Source: Diphasiastrum complanatum
Lineage: Eukaryota > Streptophyta > Lycopodiopsida > Lycopodiales > Lycopodiaceae
Assembly (NCBI GenBank): GCA_029204225.1
Contig: CM055095.1
Coordinates: 50,726,841 to 50,790,840 of the forward strand
Direction: 5' to 3'
DNA: 64,000 nt
This document shows, piece by piece, positions 22,768 to 37,386 of the stretch (position 1 is its first letter; the number at the start of each line of letters is the position of its first letter). Below the pieces are notes generated by a model. It did not search any database. It was given only the letters and a program-made list of their open reading frames with translations, and had not been told where the DNA came from. The position numbers and the translations under genes were made by a program.

Positions 22768-23628
22768 TGATAAATTTTACAGTTTTTAGGACAATAATGA
22801 TTGTACTTTACAATCATAGAGAGTTATTGGTTGCTTAATCAATGAATCTATCAAGTTCTACACATTAGATCTTGATCTAGATTCACTACACTTGGATTTA
22901 AGCAAGAGCAATGGATCAACACATCATTTTTTAGTGAGAGCGGCTTCACACGTGTGGAGTACTGTCCACTGTACGGCCTGCACCTGAAACAACAAGTACA
23001 ATGATACTAGATAGCAATCATGCATAAAAATCACAAGACAAATGACTAGAAATCTCACAAAAGTGTAGAGTGCAAAAGTCTCATCTATTTTCTTAGCAAA
23101 ATGATGATCCTTTTATGATCAAGTACATCCATGAGTCTGGTACAGTCCAGCAGGCCTTCACACGTGTGAAGAGTGCCACATCACTCATATCTATCCATTT
23201 GATCCATCCTTGATCCTTATCCAATAGTTGACCTTCTAGAATATGACTAAAATCCAAAAAGCTAGTCTCCTAGAATATAGGAATATTCCCTACAAAATAG
23301 GATCTAAGGAAAATGGTCAACTCTTATCTTCTAGTACTCTATACACACATGTGAACATCCACTTGCCATGTGGGAGCATTTACTCATGCACATGCAAGGA
23401 AAAGCTAATTTGTAGGTGACTAGTCAACTTGACTAAAAACTAGTCATTTCATGTTCACACTAACTAGAATGATACAAAATCAATTTGGATATATACAAAC
23501 ATGAAAAGTACATCCTTTCACACATGGGAACATGCTCCACACGTGTGAAATCATATCATCAACATATTCTAATGTTTGATCAATATTTACATGAACCAAT
23601 GTCAAGTGAGAAGTGACAATTTTCAACA
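22768..23628 (-). repeat. Right LTR of the copia C tandem (5' LTR of unit B)
   Basis: 861 bp, matching the other two LTRs. It ends TTTCAACA at 23628, where unrelated flank (GAGTAGGTTAG) begins. Confidence 0.95.
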
Positions 23629-24132
23629 GAGTAGGTTAGATCATGTCTAAAAAGTTGGTCAAGTTTGTTTAAAAGTGGTTCTTTCATTATAGGACCAAAT
23701 TCCTAGATTTATGGAGTAGGTTGATCAATCTATTCACCAACATGGCAAAACTCAAGGATGAGGCTAGAATGTCAAATTAGGGCAAAAAGACTCAATCATA
23801 TTTTTGAGAGCTCATTGGCAAACTCGACCTTCTACACTGTGTACTTTGCTCTCTTTTGGATCTAAGCAAAAACTAAGTGTTTTTAATATCATTTGTTGTC
23901 TATAGGCCATACTGAGTACTGTACCACACGTTGTGGGCTGATCATCACTTTTGATTAATGATTTTAGATTGCTCTTGCTTGATGTATGTAAAATTGTCAA
24001 TCTAGATCTCAATTTTTTGTGTCTAGTTTGCATTCATTTGATGATCAATCAATCAATCCCACTTGTGAGTCATTAGTAGGCTCAAGTAAGGTCCAAAGTA
24101 ATGTACTTTGACATGGTATCAGAGTGAGGTAC
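23629..24132 (+). repeat. Probable copia LTR end and primer site (plus strand)
   Basis: TGGTATCAGAG at 24114-24124 follows a CA terminus at 24113, as at the 3' end of a 5' LTR. The LTR start is unclear, and the copia C tandem may have inserted into this LTR. The leader just after the primer site (24133-24300) shares phrases with the copia C leader (GCTAGTATTGG, TCTGCACC), suggesting a related family. No intact gag follows. Confidence 0.5.
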
Positions 24133-24302
24133 AAGGGGCAATCATTAACCTTGTGTACAATCCAAAATTAGCAAGTTTTTGGTGCAAAAAGCTAGTATTG
24201 GAAGGCCTACGAAAAATCAGATGTAAGAGTGGAGATTTGTGGATCAAATTAGATCAGGGTCAGAATCCGTACTGTTCGCATGTGGTCTGCACCTAAAAAT
24301 AA

Positions 24303-25470
24303 TTTCTATTTTTTATTAGATCCATAAAAATATAGTGATTGATCTTGATGAGTTTTTTGGTGCTAGATCCCTACTCCTCATCATGGTTTTGGATTCATTG
24401 CCATGATCTCCCTCTACATTCATGCTTCTTGTTCCTTGGCTTGGTGTTGAGGCTTCTAGAGATTGATTGGATGCTTCTACTTGGTTGGGTGGTTTCTCCA
24501 TAGTTTGTTATCTTTTGTGTTTTGGATTTGTAAGCAGGATCTAAGGAGCTTCCCTTATATGTGTACTCTTTATCCATTGATATTCTCCAGTGATCTAAGT
24601 CTGACTAATTGAGTGCTTCATCGACTATAGTGAATTCTTGAATTAAATAATATATAGACTCATCAATGTACCTTATAGGCTATGTGTGCACTCTTGTCAA
24701 TCTTCTTGGAGATGGCATAGGTTGATAATATTGTCTTAGATCTTGTTGCTCTTAAGTTGCAATGTCTTCTTCAGATTCGCAATAAGCTAATCATTTGTCG
24801 ACGTGTTTGAACCTAAGACTCGAATTGTCATGTCGAAGGTAAGAGTAATTGATAATTTGTTTGAAATCTTGTTCTTGCCTTTCAGGTCAATAAACTAATC
24901 CTCGATAAACATAACATCTATGTTGAAGAATATCTTTGATGTAACGAGATCATAAAACTTATAAGCTTTGTTAGAAGAAGCATAACTAGTCTAATTTCTT
25001 TTTGGTCTCCTTTGGTATCTTCACATAGGCAGTGCATCCTGAGGTTTTTTTAATGATAGTTTGGAGCTTGTCCAAACTTCATAAGACACTTTGTCCAAGA
25101 GGCCTTTAGTCAAACATCTGTTCTGAATATATACTATAGTGGGTACTTCTGAATGTATAAACTGGATATAACTTTAGTCTAGAAATACTTAGGTAGTGAT
25201 GCAATCAAGAAACCAAGCATTGTCATCTGATGCTCTTTGATGATTAATCATAAATGCTTCTTCATCCACGTCTTGATTGGGGGCATGAGATGTCTCAACA
25301 ATTGCATTTACGTGTTGATTTGATTGCTTCTTGTTGTTGTTCTTAGCTTTCAATATCTTGCAATTTGAAATGTCGTGATTGGTGTAGCTTGCAGTTCTTA
25401 TAGAACATCTTCTTTTTCTATGGATTCAATGACTACTCTTGATTCTGAGTTGACTTCTGATTCGAGTTGA
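24303..25470 (-). pseudogene. Decayed copia gag-integrase remnant
   Basis: On the minus strand, from high to low coordinates, I can follow a degraded zinc knuckle (NHDISNCKILKAKNNNKK, about 25385-25340). Then come a protease-like DDNAWFLDC (about 25225), an integrase tail resembling copia (VSYEVWTSSKLSLKKP, about 25090-25045) and KAYKFYDLVTSKIFFNIDV (about 24970-24915). Stops and frameshifts are frequent. The 24300-24580 end holds only short open frames. Confidence 0.5.
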
Positions 25471-25570
25471 ACTGTGTGACACACAAAACTTCACTATATC
25501 ACCACCAAGATGCAAGAGATTGATGTAGAAACCCAAAGATATCTTTCATAAGAAAGAAAAATTCCTCCCA

Positions 25571-28320
<2,750 letters not shown>

Positions 28321-28343
28321 GAAAACTAGTAGACAGCGATGGA

Positions 28344-28510
28344 GGTCCATCACAATTCAGATGGCTAGCATTTGCGATAATCTACTCACAAAAAAAATCA
28401 TGGAGTAGGTCCATCGCAATTTAGATGGCAATCATTTGTGATAATTTTCAAAAAACATGTCAAGTGGAGCAGGTCCATCACAATTCTGATGGTATCCATC
28501 AGTGCACTAC
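28344..28510. repeat. Three-copy tandem repeat with a 64-bp period
   Basis: Copies start at 28344, 28408 and 28472, each with GGTCCATC(A/G)CAATT followed by GATGG and (in the first two) CATTTG-GATAAT. The spacing is exactly 64 bp. The copies differ at several positions, so the array is old. Its function is unknown. Confidence 0.7.
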
Positions 28511-28899
28511 TACCATGCTTCAATTCACAAGAAGCCACAATAGGAGGCACGAACTTATGTCCACTAGAAGCGTTGGCCAGCGGCCCATCATTCCTTACAA
28601 AATGGTACCAATCATGCAAGAACATTCCAACAAAATATTTCGGTGACTATTCGTTGTTAGAAGCAACATCATATGTGAAGAGGTGAATAACATACTTGTG
28701 GTAATGTTCACTATTGCTTTTGAGACAGCACCCACACGTATTCGCTTCCAATCATGTATTACGGAAGCAAGAATGTAGTATTGTTCTATGATAATCAAAA
28801 TATCATGTGAGCTCATTCCCTTCCTAGCATAGCAAGCTAATGATATTCCTTCAATGCTAATGATCATTCAATCAAACAAACCATAGCTTCCTTACCTTA

Positions 28900-29070
28900 G
28901 TTTGTAGTATCTTCCACCTGAATACTCTTCCACAAAGCTTTCACAAGTTTTTCTCATCCAAGCAGAGATGGTAGCAGTATAGAAGCCAACCAAGAGAGCT
29001 AAAGCAAGAGCGAGAGGGATAGAGTAGGAAGAGTGAAACTTAGCGGTATAGTGATCTTCCCTTTTATAGA
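28900..29070 (-). promoter_or_regulatory. Possible minus-strand promoter and short first exon
   Basis: CTATAAAAG lies at 29069-29061 on the minus strand. About 95 bases downstream, after a CT-rich leader, an ATG near 28963 starts about 20 codons (MRKTCESFVEEYSGG...) that run to AAG|GTAAGG, a good donor-like site near 28900. No downstream exon can be named: the minus-strand open frames at 28867-28398 match no family I recognise. This could be chance. Confidence 0.2.
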
Positions 29071-29130
29071 AATTCTAGCACCTCTTGGTGCAGCGGGTGC
29101 TGGAAGATGCTCACTGTTAGATTGAATCCC

Positions 29131-29768
<638 letters not shown>

Positions 29769-29779
29769 CCACAGTTAGC

Positions 29780-31190
29780 AAGGTATCTCAGGAGGCAGAT
29801 AACACCCTTGAGATGGAGTGCTAACACCAAGAGAAAATCCACATTTTTTGGTAGTGCAAACATCAATCTAGGGAACATATTATGCATGAATATTTTGTGG
29901 ATGATTCCATATAGTCTTCCTTTCATAAAGCCATTTTTTTGAAATGCCAAAACAATGTCATTAACTTTGCTAATAAACGCAGTTTGATCGCTACAACAAT
30001 ACATAGCAGCAATAATCTGTGCAATGATAACTTTATAAGAGTTAAAGATCGGTCTATTGGATGCCAAGTGAATGAACTGGAAAAAAGGAAACGATAGTTC
30101 CTTCCATTTATCAAACTTTTTCATATAAAAAATGTTGGACTCAGAATCAAAGGTAGTAGTAACATTCAAAAAGTTTACCGTATCGTCATTAGACTACTCG
30201 TTTTTTATGGTCAAGTACTCCAGAGGATAAATCCCTTTAGCATTATCAAGGGTATGAGGTTGTTCTTTATCCAGAAATAAAAGCGCAACCGGATTATTAA
30301 TAAAACATATGTCATCTATATAACGAAAGGTATTCTTGAACGCCCGTAAATATTCAATTTTTCCATGTCTGGCAAGTCTTTTCATAAAATGACAGGTACC
30401 AGTTACACCAAGTAGGGGAACATGCAAAGCCCATGTATATACCACAAACTTGCCTCCAAGCCTTGTTTCTGAGTCTCACAATGCGGTCAATCAGTAATCA
30501 TTCCATCATTGGCAAAGTAGTAATTTGTCCATATGAGTCCATTTTTCAGTTGGTTTGCTTACCCATTTCCATTTACATTCCTCATAATTAGGTTTCCATT
30601 TATAGGCAAGATTCTTGTTCTTGCTGAATTTGAAAGCATACAAGATCGTTTTCCGTATAATAGTTTTAAGTCCATCCGGACCATTAGGAGGGATGTTTTC
30701 ATAACACTTAGAGATGTCAGTGGACCACATAGAAGTGATCTTATTTGGCACATTAAGATAAAATTTAGTGGATGAGTTGCACTGCCAGAATAACATTTAG
30801 AATTTGAGCACATACAAGGTGGAATATTATCAATATCGAACTCACAAAAGACTTCAAAGTGTTTATACCATTCATGTTTCAAATGTGGAAAAAAAGTCTA
30901 ACCAAACACAATTTGCTCAAAGGTTTCATCAATGTAACAAAAAATATGAAGTAAAGTCTCAGAATAAAGTTGTTTGATGTTTATACTCTCAAAGCATCTA
31001 TTATAGTAATGTAAATGCAAAAACATCTTCCCTTTATGTCTTCTAACCATAAGTCGTCGCCTACAATAGGTATATCTAAGGAGGGATTCTTATGCAAAGA
31101 AGCAAGCTTGCACGCTTGAACTTCAGCTTCAGTAAGATGGGTAAGAGCAATCCAAAGTTCAATAGAAAGGGGTGCCAAAAAATTCACAGA
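29780..31190 (-). pseudogene. Penelope-like retroelement reverse transcriptase, broken
   Basis: Blocks appear in the correct order on the minus strand, spread over different frames. First is an N-terminal segment with SMWSTDISKCYENIPPNG (about 30735-30680). Next is the catalytic block FRYIDDICFINNP (about 30345-30305) with a downstream IYPLEYLTIKNE. Last is a thumb-like segment with FPFFQFIHLASNRPIFNSYK (about 30090-30030) and FQKNGFMKGRLYGIIHKIF (about 29950-29895). This pattern is like the RT of Penelope-like elements and unlike copia (YVDD plus RNase H), gypsy or LINE RTs. No GIY-YIG endonuclease is visible. The frame runs into the (GA)n tract. Clade (Dryad, Chlamys/Naiad or other) is not resolved. 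Confidence 0.6.
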
Positions 31191-32304
31191 AGGAAGGCTC
31201 CAAAGCTTATAAGTAGATTTGGCAGATTTAAACCCAATAGCACGATTAGTGTCGTACTATACCAACAAGATTTTGTAGTAAATAGTGTCGTTCCCATAGA
31301 GGACAACGTTAGAAAATTATGTTTTTGGTACAATTTTGTGATAAGTGGTTTTGAGTGTTATTCTGGTTGTCGACAAACATTAAAAAGTAATCAGTATTAC
31401 TTATATTTGGGGGGTGTTGTGTTGATAATTTCATAACAACAATCTGGCCTCTATCAAATCGAACAAAACGCATTCTACCGATGAGATGTTATCAGAGTAG
31501 TACAACAATACTACACTTTGGTTGATTAAGGTGTCAACAGAGAATCGAGAAGTGTTCAATGTATTCGCGACTGTGCAGACAATTAATTAATCGCGTTCGC
31601 GAACTATTTGTTTCTAGACAGAAGTCCTCAACAACTAAAGTCCAGAATAATGGTTAAAGAACACAAATAGTTTTAGAGCATGTTAGAAACTTATGTCAGT
31701 TACAGTCAGGAAAACAGATCAAAGACTCAATTCTTCAGACAGGGACTGTCATCTCATTTGTATACATACAGCTTTATTCAATGATTGTGCTAGATTGTAC
31801 CAAAGATAGTCGTTATTCGAGTGCCGAAAAGAAAGTATTCGCGAGAGACGAATAAGATGGTTTTAAGATAGTTCTTTAGAGAATGCTTTACGGATACACA
31901 TCAAACGACTGTAATGCACTAGAGTGTCTGTCTGATCAGAGAATAATTCATGTAATGCGTTAGAGATTGCTAGTAGACTCAAGATCACTCACACTTAGCA
32001 GTGCGGAGAATAGAGATAAGGGAGAATAACTCACAGAACTCTATTCACTTTTTCAACCTCTTACATATGCATAAACTCCTCTCTCTCGATGCTCGAGACT
32101 GAAGTGTGAGATCAATATATGTTCTACGGGACAAAACACACCTCTAAAACAACAGGTGCGTTGCTCCCGTGAAAGGGTCTAGTTAACAATTAGATTGAAA
32201 ATACGTTCAATTATATCATGAAAGGTGGCTTTGATTTGAATATATTCTAGAGCATACATAGTCAAAGAGCCTATGTATAACTCTGTTGATCCAAAAGGCA
32301 CGAC
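31191..32304. other. Unresolved stretch between the Penelope-like and gypsy remnants
   Basis: It may hold the 3' untranslated region and 3' LTR of the gypsy element. I found no repeat matching the 45.8-46.3 kb region that would prove an LTR. A G-run followed by TGTTGTG occurs near 31410-31420, and the 10-bp palindrome GTTCGCGAAC occurs near 31589-31598. No gene is recognised. Confidence 0.4.
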
Positions 32305-34361
32305 CTAGAATTTACCCTGGATTATGCCCCAACACAGATATCCTTTCTGTTTGATAGAGAGATGGGCCCATAACCAGAGAAAGTCGTCCTTCTCCCAAGG
32401 TCGCTTCCATTCGTCGAAGGCGATGCCTACTGTGCCTGGTAGCATCATGTAACCCACACGCCATTGCAATTCAATATTAAATGCATGTGGACACCATTTC
32501 CAGAAGCGTTCAACAAATGCACAAAATCTGTTAGCACATACCTCCGATTGATTGCGTCGTATTCGCTTTGGCTATGTAGATACAATTGCCAAATCCTGAG
32601 TTTGCAACTTAGCAGCCAGCTTCTGATCTTCCAATTGCTGCCTGAGATTTGATAGCTCCTGTTCAAGCTTGTTGAGATTCGCAACAACCTCCAAATATTC
32701 TGGATGGTCTGAGGCTCCGGAACAGGATGGCACAACTTGATGTTGCTGTGTAAGGTCATCAATGTAAAGTAGGGCCTGAACATAGTCTTCATGTGAATTG
32801 GGCTCGTTGCAAGATGGGGTGGCTTCACTCGAGAGCTCCTTCAGCTCAGCCAACTCTTCCTCGACGAGTGCCTTCGATTCCTTGAGTGGTTGCAAGAACT
32901 CGACTCGAATATTTTTGAGCATCTGGCCTTGGAGCTGGTTTAGCTTTGTGAAGTCCACTGTGACTGACCCTGCATTGCTGCACAAAGATAGAGCAGCTTC
33001 TGTCTTTATTTGCGTCATGCGCTCCTCTTGTAAATATTTTTGGAGGGTGACATTATGTTGATTCGCAGCCAGAAGTTGTTGCTTCAAAGAATCATTTTGA
33101 GTATGAAAATTGTCAGACTTGGCCTCAATCGGCTTATTTGTCTGCTTCAAAGAATCAGCTTCTTTTATTACCGTCTGAAGTTGTGTTTCAAGAGATCGAT
33201 TTCGTTCAATCAGCTTAGTGTTGTCTGATTCGAGCGAATCGATCTTCTCGTAGGATGCCTTTAGATCCTCTTGGCATCTCCTTTCTGAGTTAAAAAACTC
33301 CATGGTAATCTTTTGATGGTACTTGTCCAACTCATACACTTCAACCACTAGATTTTTGGCTTTCTCTGTCATGGTGCGAAACCACTGGGGCTGATTGTCT
33401 GGTTCGTCTTCATCTTCAATAGGTGCACCAGTGTCGTCTTCTGCAGCTGTTCATCCTTTGTCTGATGTGTCAGACTGGGTTGCATCATCATCAAAGGTGG
33501 ATGCACTCTGTTGCTTCTAAGATGTGGAAGCAGATGGTGGTTTTGAAGAATAAGCAATAGCAGCAACTTCATCGGTATCCATGGCCACAACTGGAACTGT
33601 ATCTGATTGGGATTGTGCAGCATCAATGTCCATAGCACTGGTAGTTGCTACTTCGACTGCTGGTGCAGCATCTGATGTAGTTGGGTTGGGAACAATGAGG
33701 AGATTGGAAAGATCAATTGGCTTTGGAGCCAACAACCTTCCCGTCAGCATGGTTTTCTCTTGCTCAATCAAAATGTCAAAATGAGCGCACAGTCGAGAAA
33801 CATGGGCTCCAACTCCAGAAAATTTTTGATGTTTAATCCAGCGCAAAAAAGCCTTGGAATAATGCCGAAGCAAACTGGATTACCTACTAGCGCGTCCAAT
33901 ATATAACCAACATTCTGAACTGAAATTGTGGCATCTGCATCCGTCAAAAATATTGCCTGGTTCACGTATTTACTGAACAATTTAAATGTTGTATCTCGAA
34001 TCATGGAGATTTTGTACCCCTTCGTGTTTACGAAGCAATTGCTTAGGAAGTGGGCCGCTTCATCCACTGAATCTTTATTTGTCAAAACCAGCTTTCCATC
34101 CACTGGTAATCCGAGGGCTGTGCATAACAGGTCTTCAAAAATAGTGAAGAATTTGCCTCGTACGTGAACTTTGAAATCCACCTCAAAAACTGAATGGATA
34201 GAGTTCACAAATTTAGTACTGATGTCTGACAGGATTATGGAAGGGTCCACTTTCAGATCACCCAACCTGCATCGATCCAAAAAGGACTGGATGGATGCCA
34301 GGCGGATTCCTTCGCGTGCTTTCCAAATGATAGTAGAATTTGAACTCGATCCGGAAGCCAT
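32305..34361 (-). pseudogene. Extra ORF of the gypsy element: globular N-terminus, long coiled coil, Trp-rich C-terminus
   Basis: The minus-strand ATG at 34361 starts MASGSSSNSTIIWKAREGIR and a roughly 190-residue globular region. A frameshift near 33850 follows, then an Ala/Ser/Asp-rich linker with stops near 33517 and 33450. A long coiled coil runs about 250 residues (33372-32600) with clear heptads, for example SLESDNTKLIERNRSLETQL. One in-frame TAG (32572) separates this from about 88 more codons with a Trp-rich segment (FVERFWKWCPHAF, FDEWKRPWEKDDFLWLWAHL), ending at the stop 32305-32307. It has the same sense as the gypsy pol and lies after it, in the position where some plant retroelements carry a third ORF. 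No signal peptide or membrane span is evident. I do not recognise the family. Confidence 0.5.
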
Positions 34362-34532
34362 TGGTCGAATGTTGACAGATTGATCTTTAATGTCGGAAGA
34401 CCGTTTGTGAAAAGAAAAGAAATAAATTAAAAAGAAACAATATCTGTTTTGATATGTGAGTGTACACACGTGTGAATAATGATCACGTGGCCATCATTTT
34501 TAATGGAGGGATAGAAAAAGCAGGTCGAGAGA

Positions 34533-35022
34533 TTCTCGAAAGATTTTCGAAAACATGCTAGAAAGATTCTAGAAAGATTTGCAAAAACTTCTCACATAAT
34601 ACTAGAAAATGATAAAGAAATTTGCGAAAAATTCTCGAAAATTTTAGTAAGATACTAGAAAATTTCTCGAAATATTCTCGAAAAATGAAAAAATATAACA
34701 ATCTTTCAAAAGCTAGAAAACTTCTCAAAAAATTGGAGAAAAATGCTAGAAAAGATTCTAGAAAAATTCTCGAAAACGTTCTACAAAATTTAAAACATGT
34801 TTTGATTAACAAATTGAGTGTCGCGAAAAATTCTCGCAAATACTTTGAAAAATATCTTGAAAGATTGAGAGAAGTCAAAAAAATTCTCGAAAATTTCACG
34901 AAACATTCTGAAAAATGTTGGAAGGTGGTAGAAAATTTCACGAAAATTTCTAGAAAAGATAAAAAGAAAAGTCACCAAAAATACCAAAAAAGATAAAAGA
35001 GAATTCTCGATAAATTCCAGAA
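34533..35022. promoter_or_regulatory. Array of 12 TTCnnGAA heat-shock-element-like dyads
   Basis: Perfect TTCnnGAA starts at 34533, 34567, 34632, 34664, 34675, 34756, 34767, 34884, 34895, 34937, 34948 and 35015. Four pairs are spaced exactly 11 bp. Most are TTCTCGAA or TTCTAGAA; three are TTCACGAA or TTCCAGAA. TTCnnGAA is the core dyad of heat shock factor sites, although ideal arrays have a 10-bp period. The block fills the space between the gypsy pol stop (35060) and the coiled-coil ORF start (34361), so it could act as that ORF's promoter. It could also just be a decayed 11-bp minisatellite. Confidence 0.5.
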
Positions 35023-35059
35023 AAATACTCGAAAAGAATAAGAATTAAAAAAATTCTGG

Positions 35060-36111
35060 TCAAAGGTAGTATTTCTTCAGTCTGGACCCATTAGTACGTG
35101 TAGGTAACAGTTCACCTTCAAGTGATTGAAGTTGTACAGAACCATTGTCAAACACCTCTATGACTTTATACGGTCCAAGTCATCTCATATGGAGTTTTTC
35201 GGGGAACTTTTGATGTCGACTGTCATATATCAGCGCAAAGTCCTCAGCTTTAAGATCACATTGCTTAATACGACTGTCATACTTCTTCTTCCTTTGTTTC
35301 TGGATTTCCTCTGTTAATTTTGTGATTTCTCACGAGCTTCAGTTAGTTCTTCAATATTGGTCAACCTTTCATTGATACAGTCTTCATCTGTTCGTTGAGC
35401 TTGAATACGAAAAGTTTTCACCTCAAATTCAATAGGCAAAATAGGATGCATACCATACGTAAGAAAATATGGTGTCTGTTTCGTCATGATTGTTTCTGTA
35501 TTATGATAAGCCCAGAGAACTGATGATAGTTTTTGATCCCAATCGATTGCATGTGCAATAATAATTTTGTTCAGGATCTTACATAGAATTCCACTAGCTC
35601 TCTCTGTCAACCCGTTTGCTTTTGGATTATACGGTGTAGTTTTTGTGTGTTTAATCAAAATATATGTTGTCAGTAACCGTATAGTGTCATTTAGAAAATG
35701 TGTACCTCGGTTACTTACTAGTTCAAGTGGACAACCATATCTTGTGATTATACTTTTGAATAAAAACGTCGCGACAGTTTTCGCATCGTTTCTTTTCGTC
35801 GTTTCTGCTTCAACGTTCTTTGTAGTATAATCCGTTGCAACTAGAATATAACGACATTTCGTATGTCGAGTCACAGGTTTGATTGGACCGACAAAGTCAA
35901 ATCCCCACTTCTCAAATGGTGCAAGAGACAGGATTGGTGTCAACGGCCAATTCATTGCTTTTGTAGGCTTGCCAGATCTTTGGCATGGATTGCACAATCG
36001 AATAAAATTTGATACATCCTTGAACATTGTTGGCCACCAATACTTGGCAGTCAATATCTTATTAACTGTGTTCTTTAGGGCAAAGTGTTCGCTAGCATCT
36101 TTTGAGTGCAA
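35060..36111 (-). pseudogene. Gypsy integrase (C-terminal part of pol)
   Basis: The zinc-binding segment NTVNKILTAKYWWPTM...CNPCQRS and the core (FEKWGFDFVGPI, ATDYTTK, YGCPLELVSNRG, NPKANGLTERASG) match Ty3/gypsy integrase. The second catalytic Asp region reads VSNRG instead of the usual SDRG, so Asp is lost. After a stop near 35314, the frame continues through KQRKKKYDSRI and a GPYKVIEVFDNGSVQL segment containing another stop, to KKYYL and TGA at 35060-35062. No chromodomain is seen. Confidence 0.82.
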
Positions 36112-37046
36112 GGCTTTAACAACTTTTTTAATGTCTTCAGTTTCGAGACATCTTCATAGTTGATAGTCAGCACCAAGCTTGTACAGAACATTGTTAATAA
36201 TCGTATAAGGTGCTACCTTATATTAAAAAACTGTCTTTTGCTCCAAATCATAACCATTTGGATATATCTGATCCTTGAGATAAATAATGATATCAGAATA
36301 TAGCGAATTTGTAAATGAAATCTCGAATAAATGTTCGTCTGGAAAATCATCATTGATAGGTTCTTCAATTTTTTCCGTGTTGAGTCGTGATAGATAATCA
36401 GCATTTGTATGATACTTTCTTTGACGAAGCTCTACTTGATAAGTGAATTCCTGCAGAAGTAGAACCCATCGAGCAATTCATCCTGATAGATCTGGTCTAT
36501 TTACAAGATACTTAAGAGCATAATGATCCACATGAAAAATAAATGCATATTCCAGAAAATAATGCCAAAATTTCTTTACAGTGAAAATCATGCCAAGTGC
36601 TTCCCTTTTTGTAGTCAAACAATTCTTTTTTGAGGCCCTGAGCTATTGACTTGCATAGTAGATGGGATGATCCTTCTTCTGGTCGTCCTTTTGGCTCAGA
36701 CAGATGCCAATAGCAAATGCAAAAACATCAATATAACTATGAGATAAAATAGCCCAATTGGGTGGTCTCAGAATAGGAGCATTGATCAACCTTTGCTTAA
36801 GTTCTTCGAATGCTTTCTGCTGTTCATTCGTCCACAAGTATTCCACTTGTTTCTTCAGTAGATGTGTGAGAGAGGCAGCAATAGAGGCATGATTTTGAAT
36901 AAATCTCCGCTAATGGCCGACATGTCCTAAGAAAGATCTTAGTTCACGTAAATTGGTTGGTATCTAAAAATTCTTTATAAGCTCGACTTTATCTTTGTCG
37001 ACTTCTATTCCTCTGTTAGATATCATGTGTCTGAGTAATATTCCTT
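36112..37046 (-). pseudogene. Gypsy RT end and RNase H
   Basis: The minus strand encodes GILLRHMISNRGIEVDKDKV (from about 37045), WTNEQQKAFEELKQRL, the RNase H-like IFHVDHYALKYLV, ARWVLLLQEFTYQVEL and ADYLSRL. Stops interrupt several places (for example near 36643 and 36213). Its upstream continuation is at 42444, on the other side of copia D. Confidence 0.8.
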
Positions 37047-37051
37047 CTTTC
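37047..37051. other. Target-site duplication of copia D, left copy
   Basis: CTTTC here and at 42439-42443, at the point where the gypsy RT frame is interrupted. Confidence 0.85.
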
Positions 37052-37311
37052 TATCAACAATCAGAAATGGAACATCAAGCATTCACCATAAGCAATCACC
37101 AAAGAAGCCGTAAGAAGAACACACACTATCAACCTATCACACTGCCACATACTGAATGTAAAATGTACATATAAATCCTGAACCTGAGAGAGAGGGAGAA
37201 CTTAGGAGTAGACTACTAGACTAGCCAACGGCTAGTTACAACTAGTAATAAAGTACATCGTAAACAGTAACTAAGAAGTGTAACAATGAAGTTTATCATT
37301 GATTTATAACA
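37052..37311 (-). repeat. 3' LTR of copia D
   Basis: Nearly identical to 42178-42438. The outer end reads TA where the right copy has TG, a point change at the terminus. GAGGGAGAG on the minus strand (37320-37312) is the polypurine tract beside it. Confidence 0.9.
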
Positions 37312-37386
37312 CTCTCCCTCAATGATAAAATTACATTCTTCTATTCCTAGTAGAGTACAAAACTTTTCAAATTTACATCTACCTGA

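Larger units (their letters stand above)
11868..23628 (-). mobile_element. Tandem pair of full-length copia C elements sharing a central LTR
   Basis: The structure is LTR (11868-12728), internal A (12729-17317), LTR (17318-18178), internal B (18179-22767), LTR (22768-23628). All LTRs are 861 bp with TG...CA ends, and the period is exactly 5450 bp. The two encoded proteins are identical, and I found no nucleotide difference in the lines compared. Both units are read on the minus strand with matching primer sites and purine tracts. The outer flanks (TAGAG left, GAGTA right) do not form a clean 5-bp duplication. Candidate origins are unequal recombination between LTRs, insertion of a concatemer, or an assembly duplication. 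Confidence 0.95.

Noticed and set aside
34558-34996. Phe/Ser-rich (127 aa) and Lys-rich (124 aa) open frames on opposite strands
   Set aside because: Both are readings of the TTCTCGAAAA-type repeats, with low-complexity composition and no family resemblance.
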